A stretch of DNA of 6,692 bases from Belnapia sp. (lineage in GTDB: Bacteria > Pseudomonadota > Alphaproteobacteria > Acetobacterales > Acetobacteraceae), in the NCBI GenBank assembly GCA_028291445.1, contig JAQGIA010000236.1:1-6692 (forward strand). Direction: 5' to 3'. The position numbers were made by a program, and so were the translations under genes. Within the stretch, counting starts at the first letter, position 1. Every line of letters starts with the position of its first letter. The notes under the pieces were generated by a model. The model was not told where the DNA came from. It saw only the letters and a program-made list of their open reading frames with translations, and made no database searches. Positions 5,666 to 6,692 of the stretch are shown in pieces.

Positions 5666-6118
5666 TCAGCTCCGCTTCGTCATGCGGACGGCATAGGTGC
5701 AGAGCCCGTTGCGGTATTCGCCGAGGAAGGTCCCGTCGGAAAACAGCCCGGTGGTGGCGATGGTCCGGTCGAGCGCATCGACCAGCCGCACCGAGCCTTC
5801 CGCCGCGACCGGGCCGGTCTGGGTCTGCCGGGTTTCCGGGTTCAGCACGAAGGTGGCGCGGCCCTGGGTGACGGTGATCCGGCGGTCCTGCGAGGAGACC
5901 CGCGGACATTCCCGGGTGCGGTCCGGGTTGAGGGTGATGGTGCCGACCCAGAGCCCGTCGAAGGCGACCACCCGGGCCGGCGGCGGGTCGGCGACATGGC
6001 TCGGGCCGCGGCTTTGCTGGTGCGAGGTCGCTTCGGGGATCGCGGTCTCGTTGACGCAGCCGGCCAGGGGAAGACTGCCGAGGAGCCCGAAGGCCAGGAT
6101 GGCATAAGGATGGCGCAT
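5666..6118 (-). CDS. secreted lipoprotein of unknown function
   Basis: This encodes 150 aa with a type II signal peptide: MRHPYAILAFGLLGSLPLAGC, lipobox LAGC with the lipidated Cys at 21. The residues after Cys21 (VNETAIPE) have no Asp at +2, so outer-membrane sorting is more likely than retention. A Pro-rich linker (about 38-50) precedes a probably beta-rich domain at 52-148 starting FDGLWVGTITLNPD and ending GEYRNGLCTYAVRMTKR. Cys71 (RECP) and Cys140 (GLCTY) could form a periplasmic disulfide. I do not recognise a named family, though similar FDG.W.G... small exported domains occur in alphaproteobacteria. The start at 6118 is chosen over a longer open frame reaching 6250 because it begins the signal peptide and has AAGGGGGA 6 nt upstream. 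It is the first gene of a two-gene unit with the RidA-family gene. Confidence 0.88.
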   Translation of the reverse strand: MRHPYAILAFGLLGSLPLAGCVNETAIPEATSHQQSRGPSHVADPPPARVVAFDGLWVGTITLNPDRTRECPRVSSQDRRITVTQGRATFVLNPETRQTQTGPVAAEGSVRLVDALDRTIATTGLFSDGTFLGEYRNGLCTYAVRMTKRS

Positions 6119-6161
6119 GCGAATTCCCCCTTCGATGGGTCGTGCCGGCCAGATGATGAGC

Positions 6162-6179
6162 GGCGCCGACGAAGGCGCC
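6162..6179. promoter_or_regulatory. 6-bp dyad at the presumed transcription start of the lipoprotein operon (possible operator)
   Basis: GGCGCC occurs at 6162-6167 and again at 6174-6179, 6 nt apart. GGCGCC is self-complementary, so the element reads both as a direct repeat and as an inverted repeat. It overlaps the last base of the proposed minus-strand -10 and covers the expected start site (about 6172). It could be an operator or a 5'-end hairpin. In G+C-rich DNA chance is not excluded. Confidence 0.35.
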
Positions 6180-6208
6180 TTATAGGGCCCGGCCCGCCAT
6201 TCTGTCGC
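6179..6208 (-). promoter_or_regulatory. candidate sigma-70-type promoter for the lipoprotein-RidA unit
   Basis: Read on the minus strand, GCGACA (6208-6203) and TATAAG (6184-6179) are separated by 18 nt. They match TTGACA at 4 of 6 and TATAAT at 5 of 6, and CTATAA is a good alphaproteobacterial -10. The predicted leader is about 54 nt. TATA-like runs are rare in this G+C-rich window, which adds weight. Confidence 0.45.
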
Positions 6209-6289
6209 ATGACCGGCGCTGGACGGTTGGCCGTCGCGAAGGTCGAACATTAGCCGCCCTGCGGCACCGAGGCGAATTCGGCCGGCTCA

Positions 6290-6310
6290 ACGGCGATCTT
6301 CCCCCGCCGT
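6290..6310 (-). terminator. weak hairpin just after the DUF4169 gene, possible terminator
   Basis: ACGGCG (6290-6295) pairs with CGCCGT (6305-6310) around a 9-nt loop, beginning 3 nt after the minus-strand stop at 6314. No T-run follows on the minus strand (next bases TTGAG). A second small hairpin, GCCGC/GCGGC (6253-6265), lies further on and is followed on that strand by TAATGTT. Position supports termination; the structures alone are weak. Confidence 0.25.
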
Positions 6311-6313
6311 CCG

Positions 6314-6496
6314 TCATGCCCCCGGCGGGCGCTTCGCGCCGTCGAGCAGCGCCTTGCGGCGGGCCTCGGCGCGGCGGTCATTGGCCTTTTCCGTCGCGGT
6401 CCGGCCATGCTTCAGGCGATTGGCCGTTGCCTCGGCCGTCGCCGCGGCCCGGGCAATTCGCTTCCTGGCATGGTTCAGGTTGACGATTTCGCTCAT
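6314..6496 (-). CDS. DUF4169 family small protein
   Basis: This encodes a 60-aa, strongly basic, probably all-helical protein, MSEIVNLNHARKRIARA... with ANRLKHGRTATEKANDRRAEA further on. The N-terminus M(S/A)EIVNLRxARK and the central ANRxKFGRTKAEK pattern are typical of DUF4169, found mostly in alphaproteobacteria; its function is unknown. The ATG at 6496 is chosen because it aligns with the family start. A GTG at 6514 would add six residues (RYAEA region) and is less likely. The Shine-Dalgarno match before 6496 (GAGG, only 2 nt away) is poor. It is divergent from the dienelactone hydrolase gene with only 44 bp between starts, so its promoter probably overlaps the beginning of that gene. Confidence 0.82.
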   Translation of the reverse strand: MSEIVNLNHARKRIARAAATAEATANRLKHGRTATEKANDRRAEARRKALLDGAKRPPGA

Positions 6497-6540
6497 CGCC
6501 TCAGCATAGCGCACGCAACCCCGGACGGGAGAGGCCTGCC

Positions 6541-6692
6541 ATGCCCATGCTCGAGTTGACCGCCGCCGACGGCCACAGCTTCGCCGCCTATGCCGCCGGA
6601 CCGGCGGATGCCGGACGCGCCCTTGTCGTGGTGCAGGAAATCTTCGGGGTGAACCGGCACATGCGCCGCATCTGCGACGATTTCGCCGCGGC
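6541..6692 (+). CDS. dienelactone hydrolase family protein, N-terminal 50 residues (cut by window edge)
   Basis: The plus strand is open from ATG 6541 to the window end. The visible part, MPMLELTAADGHSFAAYAAG then RALVVVQEIFGVNRHMRRICDDFAA, fits the start of the dienelactone hydrolase alpha/beta-hydrolase family. VVVQEIFGVN (29-38) holds the conserved Glu (Glu33 here, equivalent to Glu36 of ClcD by family pattern) that positions the nucleophile. The catalytic Cys-Asp-His triad lies beyond the window. The start is supported by GGGAGAGG (6527-6534) with 6-nt spacing. Many chromosomal members act on unknown esters, so chloroaromatic degradation should not be assumed. Confidence 0.9.
   Translation, partial: MPMLELTAADGHSFAAYAAGPADAGRALVVVQEIFGVNRHMRRICDDFAA

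Noticed and set aside
6119..6250. 44-residue N-terminal extension of the lipoprotein from ATG 6250
   Set aside because: It would place the signal peptide internally and read through the probable promoter; ATG 6118 has a strong SD and begins a proper lipoprotein signal.

Overview
The window is about 70% G+C with dense, co-oriented genes and strong Shine-Dalgarno sites. The gene set and protein flavour (L25 with a long Ala/Pro/Lys tail, a Pth beginning GNPEP...HRHNIG, DUF4169, a DUF2339-like membrane protein) suggest an alphaproteobacterium, most likely Rhodospirillales/Acetobacteraceae (Roseomonas-like). This is inferred from protein flavour, not from a marker gene.

Layout. On the minus strand, 1-237 is the 5' end of a DUF2339-type membrane protein, cut by the window edge. 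A 204-bp gap with two strong hairpins separates it from a plus-strand run: rplY (ribosomal protein L25), pth (peptidyl-tRNA hydrolase), an Ala-rich 160-aa protein of unknown function, ychF (ribosome-associated ATPase), a short MgtC/SapB-type membrane protein, and a 12-TM MFS transporter of the YbjJ/MosC type. The first five look like one transcription unit centred on translation (ribosome 5S-rRNA-binding protein, peptidyl-tRNA recycling, ribosome-bound ATPase); ychF and the MgtC-like gene are 2 nt apart. The run ends at a nested hairpin (5228-5259) between convergent genes. A minus-strand two-gene unit follows: a secreted lipoprotein of unknown function and a RidA-family protein, with stop and start 1 nt apart, behind a plausible promoter with a dyad at its start site. 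Next is a minus-strand DUF4169 gene, and then, divergent by 44 nt, the start of a dienelactone hydrolase family gene cut by the right edge.

Most of the window is ordinary housekeeping and accessory content. The most unusual feature is a pair of degenerate 16-18 bp tandem arrays with a shared core (AGTTGCCYTGTC), one between pth and the unknown gene and one between the unknown gene and ychF. Each begins at or just before the stop codon of the upstream gene, so the unknown gene is bracketed by related repeats inside a commonly adjacent pth-ychF pair. I see no CRISPR array, tRNA, rRNA, IS element or phage gene, and no clear new multi-gene system.
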